This document shows, in pieces, positions 1-8,510 of a DNA stretch of 64,000 nt. Position 1 is the first letter of the stretch; every line of letters starts with the position of its first letter. The position numbers and the translations under genes are program-made. Origin of the DNA: Verrucomicrobiia bacterium. Lineage in GTDB: Bacteria; Verrucomicrobiota; Verrucomicrobiia; Limisphaerales; DSYF01. Location of the stretch: contig DASTWL010000047.1 of the NCBI GenBank assembly GCA_035765895.1, positions 17,396 through 81,395 of the forward strand, in the 5' to 3' direction. Under the pieces are notes generated by a model, which ran no database searches, had not been told where the DNA came from, and saw only the letters and a list, made by a program, of their open reading frames with translations.

Positions 1-1
1 G

Positions 2-364
2 GCCGATGCAGCCGCGAACCGCCGGGCGGTGGTTGCCATACTCAACGAGTATAAGGCAGGCGTGCTGCATACTTTCCGCGACGAACCGGCAGAGGTTCTT
101 AAGCTCGTTCAGTTGGCGATCAATGAGGCCGAGGGCCTCGCCTGGTCCACACCCAATGCTAATTTGATGTTTCCTTCCCTCGTTCAAGAGAAAATCCAGT
201 CCAGCCAGCGATGGGCCGAGCACCAGCATTGGGCCAGTCCCGGACTTCATCCGGGCACCCACGTCAACAAGTCTCTTGATGTGATGCGGCGAGCAAAGCC
301 GCCTATAGGGAGAACACCCCATGGCTCCCGAAACATTTCCCGTTCACTCTCATGCCTTCAATAA
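2..364 (+). CDS. Hypothetical protein, 5' end outside window
   Basis: The reading frame is open from the left edge to a TAA at 362-364. The first part (EYKAGVLHTFRDEPAEVLKL, then QLAINEAEGLAW) is amphipathic and protein-like. The last 40 residues are Arg/Ser-rich and look like read-through of non-coding DNA, so the true gene may end earlier or be broken. I do not recognise the family. The palindromic motif at 304-325 lies inside the 3' part of this frame, which also argues that the frame past about 290 is not coding. Confidence 0.3.
   Translation, partial: ADAAANRRAVVAILNEYKAGVLHTFRDEPAEVLKLVQLAINEAEGLAWSTPNANLMFPSLVQEKIQSSQRWAEHQHWASPGLHPGTHVNKSLDVMRRAKPPIGRTPHGSRNISRSLSCLQ
304..325 (+). 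promoter_or_regulatory. Recurrent palindromic motif, copy 1
   Basis: The sequence reads TAGGG-AGAAC-ACCCC-ATGGC. It shares the GGG...ACCCCATGGC core with copies at 7125, 9337, 11791 and 15447. It lies about 125 bp before the CHRD gene start at 451. Promoter or operator function is inferred only from recurrence and position. Confidence 0.4.
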
Positions 365-365
365 C

Positions 366-385
366 CGGGGTATTCACCCAATTTC
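366..385 (+). promoter_or_regulatory. Recurrent palindromic motif, degenerate copy
   Basis: CGGGG-TATTC-ACCC keeps the inverted repeat but lacks the trailing CCATGGC. It sits 40 bp after copy 1 and 65 bp before the CHRD gene. It may be a second operator half or a chance match. Confidence 0.22.
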
Positions 386-450
386 AATTTCCTCTGCGGC
401 GTGTCGCCGCAGAGGAGCAAGAACGGAAACAAGAACAGAATAAAACGCAT

Positions 451-1620
451 ATGAAAAACAGGATCCCACAACGTAACGGAACAGCGATGATGAAAATCTT
501 CATCATCGGCATGTCGCTTGGTCTCGCAGTCATCGCGCCCGCGGCCATCATTCCATTTGACCTCTCGCCCGCCGGCTCGGGCGCGGCCGTCGGGTTGAGC
601 CCCCTCAATGAAGTGCCCGCCGTCACCAACAGCGCCGGCAGCGGTGGTGAGATTTTTGGCGGCATCAGTTTTGATACCGACACCGCCTTGCTGTCGCTGG
701 CCGTGGGCTATGGTTCCGCGGCAGGCTTCACCAACCTGACGGGGGTGGCCACGGCCATGCACATTCACGGTCCTGCCGGACCAGGAACCAACGCGGGTGT
801 GGTCATAAACCTTGCCCCGCTCTCGTTCACGGCAGCAGATCCGACCAACGGTGGCATCATTTTTGGAACGGTGCCGGTGCCGACGAACGAAGTTGCCAAT
901 CTGCTCGCGGGGTTGAGCTACCTCAACATCCACACGGCCACCAATTCGGCCGGGGAACTTCGGGCACAATTAATCCCCAAGTCGGGGAGCCCTCCGGTTG
1001 TTTCCTGCCCCGAGCCGGTGACGGTCGAGTGCGGCAGTGTCACCACGGTCACGGTGCAGGTTTCCGATCCTGACAACGACGCATTGCAGGTGGTCTGGTC
1101 GGTGAACGGTGCTTCTCTTCAGACCAACGAGCTGGCGGCGGGGTCCACTGCTGCGCCGGTGGCGGTTTCATTCGCTGCCCAATATCAACTGGGCACGAAC
1201 CTCGTCTCGGTGGCGGTCACCGACTCGACGAATCACTCGGCGGAGTGTTCTGCCACCGTCACCGTGGTGGACACAACCCCGCCGGTCATTACGGTGTTGA
1301 CGGCAAGCCCATCCACTCTCTGGCCGCCCAATCACAAGATGGTCTCCATTCAGCTTGCGGCTACGGTCACGGATCTATGCGGTGACACGACCTGGAAAAT
1401 CACCTCCATCACCAGCAGCGAGCCGGCGGATGCCAAGGGCAGCGGCAATACCTCCCCCGATTGGGAAATCACGGGAGATCATACCGCGAAGTTGCGCGCG
1501 GAACGCTCCGGCATTACTGGTTCGCGCGTTTACAACCTCACGGTGGAAGCCGTCGATGCTTCAGGAAATGTCTCCCTGCCGAAAACAGTGATCGTGACCG
1601 TGCCGCACAACTCGCGGTAA
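451..1620 (+). CDS. Secreted CHRD-domain protein with Ig-like C-terminus
   Basis: The 389-residue protein starts at ATG 451; a second start at the ATGATG at 487 is equally possible. A signal peptide follows (MKIFIIGMSLGLAVIAPAA), so it is exported. A CHRD (chordin) domain covers roughly residues 45-190, with the typical segments LNEVPAV, MHIHGPAGPGTNAGVV and YLNIHTATNSAGELRAQL. After a Pro/Val linker come two beta-sandwich regions of HYR/Ig type (CPEPVTVECG, then VTVVDTTPPVITV). These Ig-like modules usually mediate adhesion or act as spacers. No enzyme motif is visible, and the role of CHRD in bacteria is unknown. The gene stands alone, with the palindromic motif copies upstream. Confidence 0.82.
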   Translation: MKNRIPQRNGTAMMKIFIIGMSLGLAVIAPAAIIPFDLSPAGSGAAVGLSPLNEVPAVTNSAGSGGEIFGGISFDTDTALLSLAVGYGSAAGFTNLTGVATAMHIHGPAGPGTNAGVVINLAPLSFTAADPTNGGIIFGTVPVPTNEVANLLAGLSYLNIHTATNSAGELRAQLIPKSGSPPVVSCPEPVTVECGSVTTVTVQVSDPDNDALQVVWSVNGASLQTNELAAGSTAAPVAVSFAAQYQLGTNLVSVAVTDSTNHSAECSATVTVVDTTPPVITVLTASPSTLWPPNHKMVSIQLAATVTDLCGDTTWKITSITSSEPADAKGSGNTSPDWEITGDHTAKLRAERSGITGSRVYNLTVEAVDASGNVSLPKTVIVTVPHNSR

Positions 1621-1977
1621 CCAGCGCCGGTATTAAGCATGAGTTCTTAAGACTGTCGAACAAGGGGATGGGCGTATCGGAAGCGTGGCCCGGGACGCTT
1701 TCATCAAGTGGTCAGGCGTCCCGGACCAACCATGGCGCAAGAGAAAGCCCTCTGGAAGCCGCCGGCGCCCATCCCCAAGCGGTGAAGCAAACCACCGCCC
1801 ACCACGGGACCAATTTATGAAGACAAATCGATCGAAGGAAGGTGCGTCGACTGAAAATTCCGCCGGTTCCGGAGCACGATTAAATGCTCCAAGCCGCCGG
1901 AAACCTGAATAACAAGGCTGAACCAGAATCGAGCACCACTTCACCTACCACCCACAAAACGAATCCCCGGCCACCGC
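1621..1977 (+). other. Gene-poor stretch, 357 bp
   Basis: Only short, low-quality frames are present (Arg/Ser/Pro-rich), with no conserved protein and no strong terminator after the CHRD gene. It separates the CHRD gene from the decayed glycosyltransferase and probably also contains degraded sequence. Confidence 0.5.
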
Positions 1978-4258
1978 ATGCTGCAGTCCACTGCCATTCG
2001 CAGAGTAGCCTTTCTGGGCGATTATCCACCGCGCAAGTGCGGCATCGCCACGTTCTCGACCGTTTTGCGTTGCTCCGTTGCAGCGGCATTTCCCGCGATC
2101 CAATGTCTCGTCGTGCCGGTCAACGATCTTGCGGGCGGCTACGACTACCCCGGTGAAGTCCGCTTCGAAATAGCGGAGCAAGATCTGACGTCCTACCTGC
2201 GCGCGTCCGACTTCCTGAACATCACTGACGTGGATGTGGTTTGAGTGGAGCACGAGTTTGGCATTTTTGGCGGTCCGGCAGGCAGTCATGTGCTTGCGTT
2301 GTTGCGCGAACTGCAAATGCCCATCGTCACAACGCTCCACACCGTATTGCGTGAGCCGAACGAGGAGCAGCGCCGTGTGATGCGTGAGCAGACCCGGCTC
2401 TCGACCCGCCTGGTGGTCATGACCGAACGGGGCAGGGAATTCTTGCTGAACATCTATCAGGTCCCGGCAGCGAAAATTGATCTGATACCGCACGGCATTC
2501 CAGACCGGCCGTTTGCGGACCCCAACTATTTCAAGGACGAGTTTGGCGTGGCGGGCAAACAGGTGTTGCTCACGTTTGGCCTGCTCTCGCCCAGCAAGGG
2601 CATTGAATTCGCGCTGCAAGCCTTGCCGGACATCATTCGAGAGTATCCCAACATCGTTTACATCGTGCTGGGTCAGACGCATCCGAACCTGCTCCGCGAT
2701 GAAGGTGAAGCCTACCGCTTGAGTCTGGAGCGCTGGGCGAAGGATCTCGGCGTGCAGAAGAACGTCGTGTTCTTCAATCGCTTCGTGGAACTGGACGAGT
2801 TGATGCGGTTCATCGGCGCGGCGGACATCTACCTGACACCCTATCTTAACGAAGCGCAGATCACCTCTGGCACGCTGGCTTATGCGTTTGGCGCCGGCAA
2901 CGCCGTGGTGTCCACGCCATGCTGGCACGCCGCCGAAATGCTGGCGGCCGGGCGCGGCAAACTCGTGCCTTTCCGCGATGCGAAGGCGATCGCCATCGCG
3001 GTCTTGGAATTGCTGCGTGATGAACCCTTGCGGCACTCGATGCGCAAGCACGCCTACCACCTCGGTCGGGATATGGTGTGGAGCCGGGTGGCGCAGCGTT
3101 ACGCGATATCCTTTGAGCAGGCGCGGAGAGATCATAGTTTCGTGGGCCGAAAATCATCCCCCATCAAGACGCTCGATGAACAGCCCGGGCAGTTGCCCGA
3201 ATTGAAGCTGGACCATCTATTTCGCATGAGCGATTCGACCGGCATCTTCCAGCACGCGAGCTTTACGGTGCAAATTTTGCCGAGGGCTATTGCACGGACG
3301 ACAACGCGCGTGCGCTGGTGCTGGCGCTGTTGTTGCAACGGCTGGGCCAGGGCTTGCCGCGTCTCGGCGCACAGGCCGCAACCTACGCGGCGTTTCTCAA
3401 CCGGGCTTTTGATTCCCAAAGCGGACTCTTTCGCAACTTCATGAGCTTCGAGCGGCGCTGGCTGAATCAAGTCGGCTCAGAAGACTGCCAGGGGCAGGCA
3501 CTGTGGGCGCTGGGTTTGTGTGTGGCACAGGCCGGCAGGGGCAGTTTTCAGATGCTTGCGGAACGACTCTTCGAACAGGCGCTGCCCGAGGCGGCCAAAT
3601 TTACATCCCCACGTTCGTGGGCCTTCACGCTCATCGGCATTGATGAATACCTGCGCCGGTTCGGCGGCGACCGGCGGGCGAACCACATCCGCGACGCGCT
3701 CACGGCAAAGCTCATGCAGCGCTACGCCGATGCCGCCACCCCGGACCGGCACTGGTTTGAAGAGGTTGTCTCCTACGCCAACGCCAAGCTGCGCCACGCA
3801 ATGATTCTGAACGGTCGCTGCCTGAAAAGCACAACGATGCTGGAGCTTGGGCTGAAAACACTGCGCTGGTTGATCAACGCTCAAACCTCCGGCGCGGGCT
3901 CGTTTCGACCGGTCGGCTCGAACGGTTTTTATCCAAGGGGCATGGCGCGCGCAATCTTCGATCAACAGCCCATCGAAGCCAAACCACGATTTCCGCCTGC
4001 ATTGAGGCTTATCACGCCACGGGCGACATGTTCTGGGTGGCGGAAGCATGCCGGGCGTTCGAGTGGTTTCTCGGACGCAATGACCTGAGGCTGGCGCTTT
4101 ACGACTCCACCACCGGCGGCTGTCGTGATGGCTTGCACGTGGACCGTCTCAGCCAGAATCAAGGGGCGGAATCCACCCTTGCCTTTTTGTTATCGCTCGC
4201 GGAAATGAAGGCGCTGCAAAACGCGCTCGTCAGTTTTAAGGAACCTGTTGGGAAATAG
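1978..4258 (+). pseudogene. Decayed GT4-type glycosyltransferase
   Basis: Three consecutive frames encode one protein. Residues 1-88 (RRVAFLGDYPPRKCGIATF, the GT-B N-terminus) end at an in-frame TGA at 2242-2244. The next frame continues at once with EHEFGIFGGPAGSHVLALL and carries a complete GT4 domain (LLTFGLLSPSKGIEFALQAL, then YLTPYLNEAQITSGTLAYA). A one-base deletion near 3271 (gtgcaaat for gtgCcaaat) shifts into the alpha/alpha-barrel-like part (GYCTDDNARALVLALLL in the restored frame). A second one-base deletion at 3981-3984 moves to the last frame, ending SFKEPVGK. In related genomes such GT4 genes sit next to GH130 genes, as here (5637). Either true decay or sequencing error; decay is favoured because the neighbouring region is also broken. 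Confidence 0.8.
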
Positions 4259-4343
4259 CTGGTGCAAGTATCCGCGGAAACCATGGTGAATCCGAAGACT
4301 ATATGATATTAATCAAAACCAAGATGGTGAAGAAAGGCCTGTC

Positions 4344-4505
4344 ATGGCTTGCCTGTTTTTGGACATCAGTGGCGTCTTGCTGATCAACGGCTGGGATCAT
4401 CGCGCCCGTCGGCGGGCGGCGAAGATGTTTCAACTGGATTTTCGGCGATGGACGCTCGCCATCACCTCGTCTTTGGCACTTACGAATTGGGCAAGCTCAG
4501 TCACA
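4344..4505 (+). pseudogene. HAD-family hydrolase remnant (N-terminus)
   Basis: ATG 4344 opens with ACLFLDISGVLLINGWD, which matches HAD motif I of the type hhhDxxGVLhxxGWD, but the second catalytic Asp region is altered to Ser-Gly. After about 33 residues the match moves to another frame (ARHHLVFGTYELGKLS), so a frameshift lies near 4445. The rest of the enzyme is missing and the sequence runs into an acetate kinase fragment. It cannot make a functional hydrolase. Confidence 0.6.
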
Positions 4506-4509
4506 AAAA

Positions 4510-4767
4510 AACCATTGGAGGAATTGCATCGCATCAGCCCAAACGACCCGGATCATCTGCCGCGCGAGATAGAATTGATTGAGACGTTCCGTCACCGGCA
4601 TCCAAAACTGTCCCAAGTGGCCTGCTTCGACACGGCGTTCCACCAGACCACGCCGCACGTGGCCAGGCTGCTGCCAATTCCGCGCCGCTTCGATGCCAAA
4701 GGAATTCAGCGCTACGGTTTTTACGGCTTGTCCTACGCCTACCCGATGGAAGAACTCGCGCGGCTTT
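4510..4767 (+). pseudogene. ackA: Acetate kinase fragment
   Basis: The frame carries internal acetate kinase sequence: PREIELIETFRHRHPKLSQV, then ACFDTAFHQTTP and RRFDAKGIQRYGFYGLSYAY. These match the AckA segments FDTAFH and RYGFHGxSH. The normal His of GFHG is Tyr here (GFYG). Both the N-terminal and the large C-terminal ATPase lobe are absent. It is joined on the left to a HAD remnant and on the right to a P-type ATPase. Phosphoketolase, acetate kinase, HAD and PMA-type ATPase genes are often neighbours, so this is probably what remains of such a cluster. Confidence 0.7.
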
Positions 4768-5560
4768 CGTTCGCTCGACGTCGCGCGGGCCGAGAGCGAC
4801 GGACACTGGCAGTTTCCGGGCGTGTTGCCGCCGTTCGATCCGCCGCGCGATGATGCCAAAGCGACCATCGCGCCCGCGCGGGCGATGGGCGTAAAGATAA
4901 GATGGTGACGGGCGACGCCTTGGCTATCGCGCAAGAGACCGCCAAGAAGCTAGACATGGGCGCGAATATTTTGGATGCCAGTGGTCTCGGTGACTCGAAG
5001 AAGCTGGAAGACAATGCGGTCGCGGAATCCATTGAGAAGGCGGACGGTTTCGCCCTAGCATTTCCCGAACACAAGTTCCACATCATGGATGTGCTCCAAA
5101 AGCGCGGCCACATCGTCGGCATGACCGTCGACGGCGTGAACAACTCGCCTGCACTGAAGAAAATCGACTGCGGCATCGCCGTTTCGAGCGCGACAGACGA
5201 GGCGCGCGGCCCGTTCTGGTCGATCCGGCCCGCGCGGATTCTGCTACTGATGGCGTTCGGCACGCAAATCGTGGCAACATTGATTGCCGTTTGTGGATTA
5301 TCCATGCCACCCATTGGCTGGGGGTGGGCGGCCTTGGTTTGAGGCTGCTCGCTGGTGTGGTTTCTCGTAAATGACCGCGTGAAACTGCTCGCGTATCGGA
5401 TTTTGATCCGGTCAAAGCCAGCACGCCGCCCGACTTGACGCCGCAAATCACCAAACTTGCCTATCAATTTTACGATCGGCGAGGCCGGCAGGATGGCAGT
5501 GCGGCTCAGGATTGGGACCATGCGGAACGAATAATTCTGAAAAACGAACCTCGCGAATAA
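4767..5560 (+). pseudogene. P-type (PMA-like) H+-ATPase fragment with DUF2934 tail
   Basis: The match starts inside the N/P domain ([30 protein letters not shown]). A one-base deletion near 4895 shifts to the frame [19 protein letters not shown], then [20 protein letters not shown]. The hinge motif GDGVND is changed to VDGVNN, removing a catalytic Asp. Most of the C-terminal membrane region is deleted: [15 protein letters not shown] is followed directly by a late helix ([17 protein letters not shown]). An in-frame TGA at 5340-5342 stands where Trp is expected, and a T is missing near 5404. The restored last frame is a DUF2934 module (KLAYQFYDRRGRQDGS, QDWDHAERII) ending at TAA 5558-5560. The phosphorylated DKTGT site is absent. 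Confidence 0.78.
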
Positions 5561-5636
5561 AATGAAACGAGCAAATTTGAAATGAACGACCGGAGTCATT
5601 GCTCGCTTTCCCGCCCATTCAGGCGAGACTATAAAA

Positions 5637-7097
5637 TTGAAAACCGCCGCCCTCCACGCCAAACGCATTGGACCAACATTGACCCCGGACTGGTCGCGGG
5701 TGCTGATGCGTCCGTTTAACCCGAGCACCGACGACATCGTGCGATGCATCGTCGCCCGCGTCATGGCTCTTTCCGAGGATGAGGTCGTGCGCCTGCTGGG
5801 CCAGGCGCTGGGCGAATTTGAGGACCGGCACAAAAACGTCGCCGAAATCCTCTGCAATCGCTTTGAGCAGGTGCGCCATTTTCTCGAACCCGGCGCGCAG
5901 CCTTCGCCGGAGCGGCAGGCGCTCATCGGCTCCTATTTGACGCACGAATATTCCCCGGAATCCGCCGCGCTCTTCAATCCATCCATCGTGCCGCATCCGG
6001 ACCAGTCAGGACTGCCAAGAGGTTCGCAGCGCTTCATCCTGAGCCTGCGCGCCACGGGCGAAGGGCATATATCCTCCATTACTTTTCGCGTCGGCGTCGT
6101 CAGTGCGCATCAGCACATCACGCTGACGCCGCCCGTGCCGTTCGTGATGGAGCCGGAACGGGTGCCCAACGTCGCATACCTCAAGGGATTGTTCGCCCAT
6201 AAGCTGGAAGAAGCTGGCGTGCAAAATGACTTCTGCCGGCGCGTGCTCGACCAGTTGCACGAGGATTTCACGCTCAAGGAACTGCGTGCGGTTCTGGCTG
6301 CCTCGGGCCTGACCGAGGACACCTCGGACGCCACGGCCACCCGCGCAGCGCGCGGCACCCTGCTGCTGGCGGAATCCAATTATGAAGTAAACTTCGCGCC
6401 CGACAGCAAGGTCTCGCAGCGCGTGCTCTTTCCCGCGGCGCCCAGCCAGAGCAACGGCATCGAAGATGCGCGTTTCGTGCGGTTTGAGAACGACGCAGGC
6501 CGCTTCACTTACTATGCGACCTACACGGCCTGCGACGGCAAGATCACCCTGCCGCAATTGTTGGAGACGCCGGACTTCTTGCATTTCAAATTCAGCACAC
6601 TGAATGGTCCCGCAGTGCAGAACAAGGGGATGGCACTGTTCCCGCGCAAGCTAAACGGTGAATACGTCATGCTCTCGCGCCAGGACGACGAGAACATCCT
6701 GATTATGTTCTCTGACAACCTCCATTTCTGGCAGACGCCGAAGGTGCTGCTGTCGCCGGCGCAACCGTGGGAGTTCATCAAGATTGGCAACTGCGGCTCG
6801 CCCATCGAAACCGAACGCGGCTGGCTGGTGTTGAGCCACGGCGTCGGTGCGATGCGAAAGTATTGCATCGGCGCATTCCTGCTTGACCGGAAAGACCCCA
6901 CGCGGGTGATTGGTCGCCTGCGCGAACCACTGATCTGCCCGAATGCCGCCGAGCGCGAGGGCTATGTGCCGAACGTCGTTTACACCTGCGGCGCCCTGCT
7001 GCAAGGGTGCGAACTCATCATCCCCTACGCGATGAGCGACTCCGCCACGAGCTTTGCCACGGTTTCTTTCGATGACATTTGGGCGGCGATGGCCTGA
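5637..7097 (+). CDS. GH130-family glycoside phosphorylase
   Basis: GH130 enzymes phosphorolyse beta-mannosides and related sugars in the cytoplasm. The five-bladed propeller is recognisable from about residue 180: the catalytic Asp lies in NGIEDARFVRF, followed by NKGMALFPRK, RQDDENILIM, GNCGSPIETERGWLVLSHGV and the family-typical end YAMSDSATSFATV. The N-terminal 170 residues (MALSEDEVVRLLGQAL onward) form the helical extension of the long GH130 subgroup. The start at TTG 5637 is the longest choice; ATG 5706 (MRPFNPSTDDIV) fits the family better. It has no signal peptide. It would normally work beside the GT4 gene that is broken upstream. Confidence 0.85.
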   Translation: MKTAALHAKRIGPTLTPDWSRVLMRPFNPSTDDIVRCIVARVMALSEDEVVRLLGQALGEFEDRHKNVAEILCNRFEQVRHFLEPGAQPSPERQALIGSYLTHEYSPESAALFNPSIVPHPDQSGLPRGSQRFILSLRATGEGHISSITFRVGVVSAHQHITLTPPVPFVMEPERVPNVAYLKGLFAHKLEEAGVQNDFCRRVLDQLHEDFTLKELRAVLAASGLTEDTSDATATRAARGTLLLAESNYEVNFAPDSKVSQRVLFPAAPSQSNGIEDARFVRFENDAGRFTYYATYTACDGKITLPQLLETPDFLHFKFSTLNGPAVQNKGMALFPRKLNGEYVMLSRQDDENILIMFSDNLHFWQTPKVLLSPAQPWEFIKIGNCGSPIETERGWLVLSHGVGAMRKYCIGAFLLDRKDPTRVIGRLREPLICPNAAEREGYVPNVVYTCGALLQGCELIIPYAMSDSATSFATVSFDDIWAAMA

Positions 7098-7124
7098 GAC
7101 CGGGTGCGCGGACGGGCTTCCGGG

Positions 7125-7145
7125 TAGGGTTATACCCCATGGCAC
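7125..7145 (+). promoter_or_regulatory. Recurrent palindromic motif, copy 2
   Basis: TAGGG-TTAT-ACCCC-ATGGCAC lies 68 bp before the ATG of the small membrane protein at 7213. It is one of the two best-matching copies with a 4-base spacer (the other is at 9337). Confidence 0.45.
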
Positions 7146-7212
7146 TTGTTCCCACTCCGCCTTAGCTTTAGGGCGTGAAGCTAACCATACCGAACCCAAC
7201 CAAAGGCAGCCC

Positions 7213-7410
7213 ATGTCACTGATATCTCTGGTCGTCACCCTGGTCGTCGTCGGCGTGTTGCTTTGGCTGATCAACGCCTACATCCCGATGGACGGAAAAA
7301 TCAAAAAGATCCTCAACATCGTCGTAGTCGTTTGCGTCATTGTCTGGCTGTTGTTCGCCTTTGGCATTCTCAGTCACGCAAGCGACATCAGCGTGCCGCA
7401 AGTCCGTTAA
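7213..7410 (+). CDS. Small two-helix membrane protein (Thivi_2564-like)
   Basis: A 65-residue protein from ATG 7213 (MSLISLVVTLVVVGVLLWLI). It has two hydrophobic helices at residues 2-21 and 34-54, separated by the conserved loop NAYIPMDGKIKKILN. This pattern is that of the Thivi_2564 family of tiny inner-membrane proteins, found widely in soil and aquatic bacteria and of unknown function. The palindromic motif upstream groups it with the envelope-stress genes that follow. Confidence 0.75.
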   Translation: MSLISLVVTLVVVGVLLWLINAYIPMDGKIKKILNIVVVVCVIVWLLFAFGILSHASDISVPQVR

Positions 7411-7436
7411 CCTTCGCCGTCAACGCCAGCAATGCC

Positions 7437-7766
7437 ATGATCGCCAATCACGCCCAGTTCATCGCCGCCCTTGAGGAGAAACGAAAGGTGCGGGTGCAGT
7501 TCTACTCGCTGCCCGACAACGGCGTTCTCGACCGTGTCTGTGCCCCGATCGATTATGGCCCTGGCGCCGATAATAAAGACGGGCTCAACCGCTACTGGCT
7601 CTGGGATTACGCCAGCAATACCGGTTCACACACCCTTGGCCTGATGCCCCAGCAAATTGAGGATTTGCAGGTTCTCGGCGAGGTGTTCGATCCCGCGGAA
7701 TTCACCAGCAGGTCTTCACCCGCTCCCGTCGCCTCGTCCGGCGGGGGCAAACCTCCGCTCCTATGA
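7437..7766 (+). CDS. Conserved hypothetical protein, 109 aa
   Basis: Starts at ATG 7437, 26 bp after the small membrane gene, so the two may be cotranscribed. The sequence HAQFIAALEEKRKVRVQFYS, then CAPIDYGPG and RYWLWDYASNTGSHTL is that of a soluble beta-rich protein and resembles WYL/sensor-like small proteins (EKRKVRVRF...). The C-terminus is Ser/Pro/Gly-rich. No catalytic motif is visible, and the function is unknown. Confidence 0.6.
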   Translation: MIANHAQFIAALEEKRKVRVQFYSLPDNGVLDRVCAPIDYGPGADNKDGLNRYWLWDYASNTGSHTLGLMPQQIEDLQVLGEVFDPAEFTSRSSPAPVASSGGGKPPLL

Positions 7767-7942
7767 ACGCATCCCTGGAAACCGCAAGCGGCAAACCCAG
7801 ACCACGCCTACCAGATGTCGGTCGAATCCAATCGCACCTGTTTTCATGGCGGACCGACGTGGATTTCCCGACCCGGGAACAAACCTGCGTCCGGAGCGCC
7901 AGCCGGACGTGGCGGGCGATGTGGATGAAACTCAAACCGTGA
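7763..7942 (+). CDS. Possible small basic protein, 59 aa
   Basis: ATG 7763 overlaps the TGA of the preceding gene (ATGA), a layout that permits translational coupling. The product is basic and Trp-rich near its end (SASRTWRAMWMKLKP). No family is recognised. The stretch 7943-8069 that follows holds no gene; it has GC-rich direct and inverted repeats and leads to the LuxR start. Confidence 0.3.
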   Translation: MNASLETASGKPRPRLPDVGRIQSHLFSWRTDVDFPTREQTCVRSASRTWRAMWMKLKP

Positions 7943-8069
7943 ACGCGGGATCTTCCAAAGTTATTTTCCGCCGGCGGACGCTGGCCCGTTACCGAAGCGG
8001 GCCTTCGGCGGGCAGGCTCGCTACCTCATAGCCTGCCCAGCATTCCCCGTTCATCTTGAAACGAGCGAA

Positions 8070-8510
8070 ATGAAAGAAACGGATCAAAAAGCGGAACGGA
8101 CCGGCAACAATTCGCGGGTTGAACAAGCTGAAGCGCGCACCGAGCAGGCCGAATCGCGCACGGAACAAGCCAAAACCCGGACGGAGCAGGCGAAGCTGAC
8201 ACTACAGCGCGAAGTGCAAAAGGATGTTCAACTACATCTCGAAACCTCCCCACGACGGCTCAAGAACGTCGTCACGAATGAGACAGCCGAGCCGGAAAAT
8301 TTACTGGAACAGTTGACCAGGCGGCAGAGCGAGATTCTGCAACTGATTGCGGAGGGTCAGAACACCAAACAGATCGCCGAGTTGCTGAAGGTCAGCCCCA
8401 AGACCGTAGAGTATCACCGCATGAAGCTGATGGTCGGCCTAAACTTACACGACGTTCCCGGCCTCGTGCGATACGCCCTGCGCGTGGGCTTGATAGCGGC
8501 AGGCACTTGA
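8070..8510 (+). CDS. LuxR-type HTH regulator with repeat coiled coil
   Basis: 146 residues. The N-terminal third is a charged coiled coil made of a seven-residue repeat (EQAEART, EQAESRT, EQAKTRT, EQAKL). The C-terminal 65 residues are a GerE/LuxR helix-turn-helix: LTRRQSEILQLIAEGQNTKQ, then IAELLKVSPKTVEYHRMKLM. There is no receiver or other sensory domain, so the coiled coil probably drives oligomerisation or binds a partner. Codon Ala/Thr use in the repeat is uniform with neighbours. Its 3' end overlaps the convergent Fn3 gene by 119 bp. A role in controlling the adjacent stress block is plausible but inferred only from position. Confidence 0.8.
   Translation: MKETDQKAERTGNNSRVEQAEARTEQAESRTEQAKTRTEQAKLTLQREVQKDVQLHLETSPRRLKNVVTNETAEPENLLEQLTRRQSEILQLIAEGQNTKQIAELLKVSPKTVEYHRMKLMVGLNLHDVPGLVRYALRVGLIAAGT
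8121..8195 (+). repeat. 21-bp tandem repeat inside LuxR gene, 3.6 units
   Basis: Units start at 8121, 8142, 8163 and 8184. Each encodes the heptad EQAxxRT. Units differ mostly at third codon positions, so the repeat is under protein-level selection rather than fresh slippage. Confidence 0.85.

Noticed and set aside
2242..5342. TGA read as Trp or selenocysteine
   Set aside because: Both in-frame TGA codons are in a region with several frameshifts, and TGA is an ordinary stop in intact genes of the window (for example 7097 and 10532).
7943..8069. Possible gene or RNA between small proteins and LuxR
   Set aside because: Only GC-rich short repeats; no start with family similarity, no tRNA-like fold.
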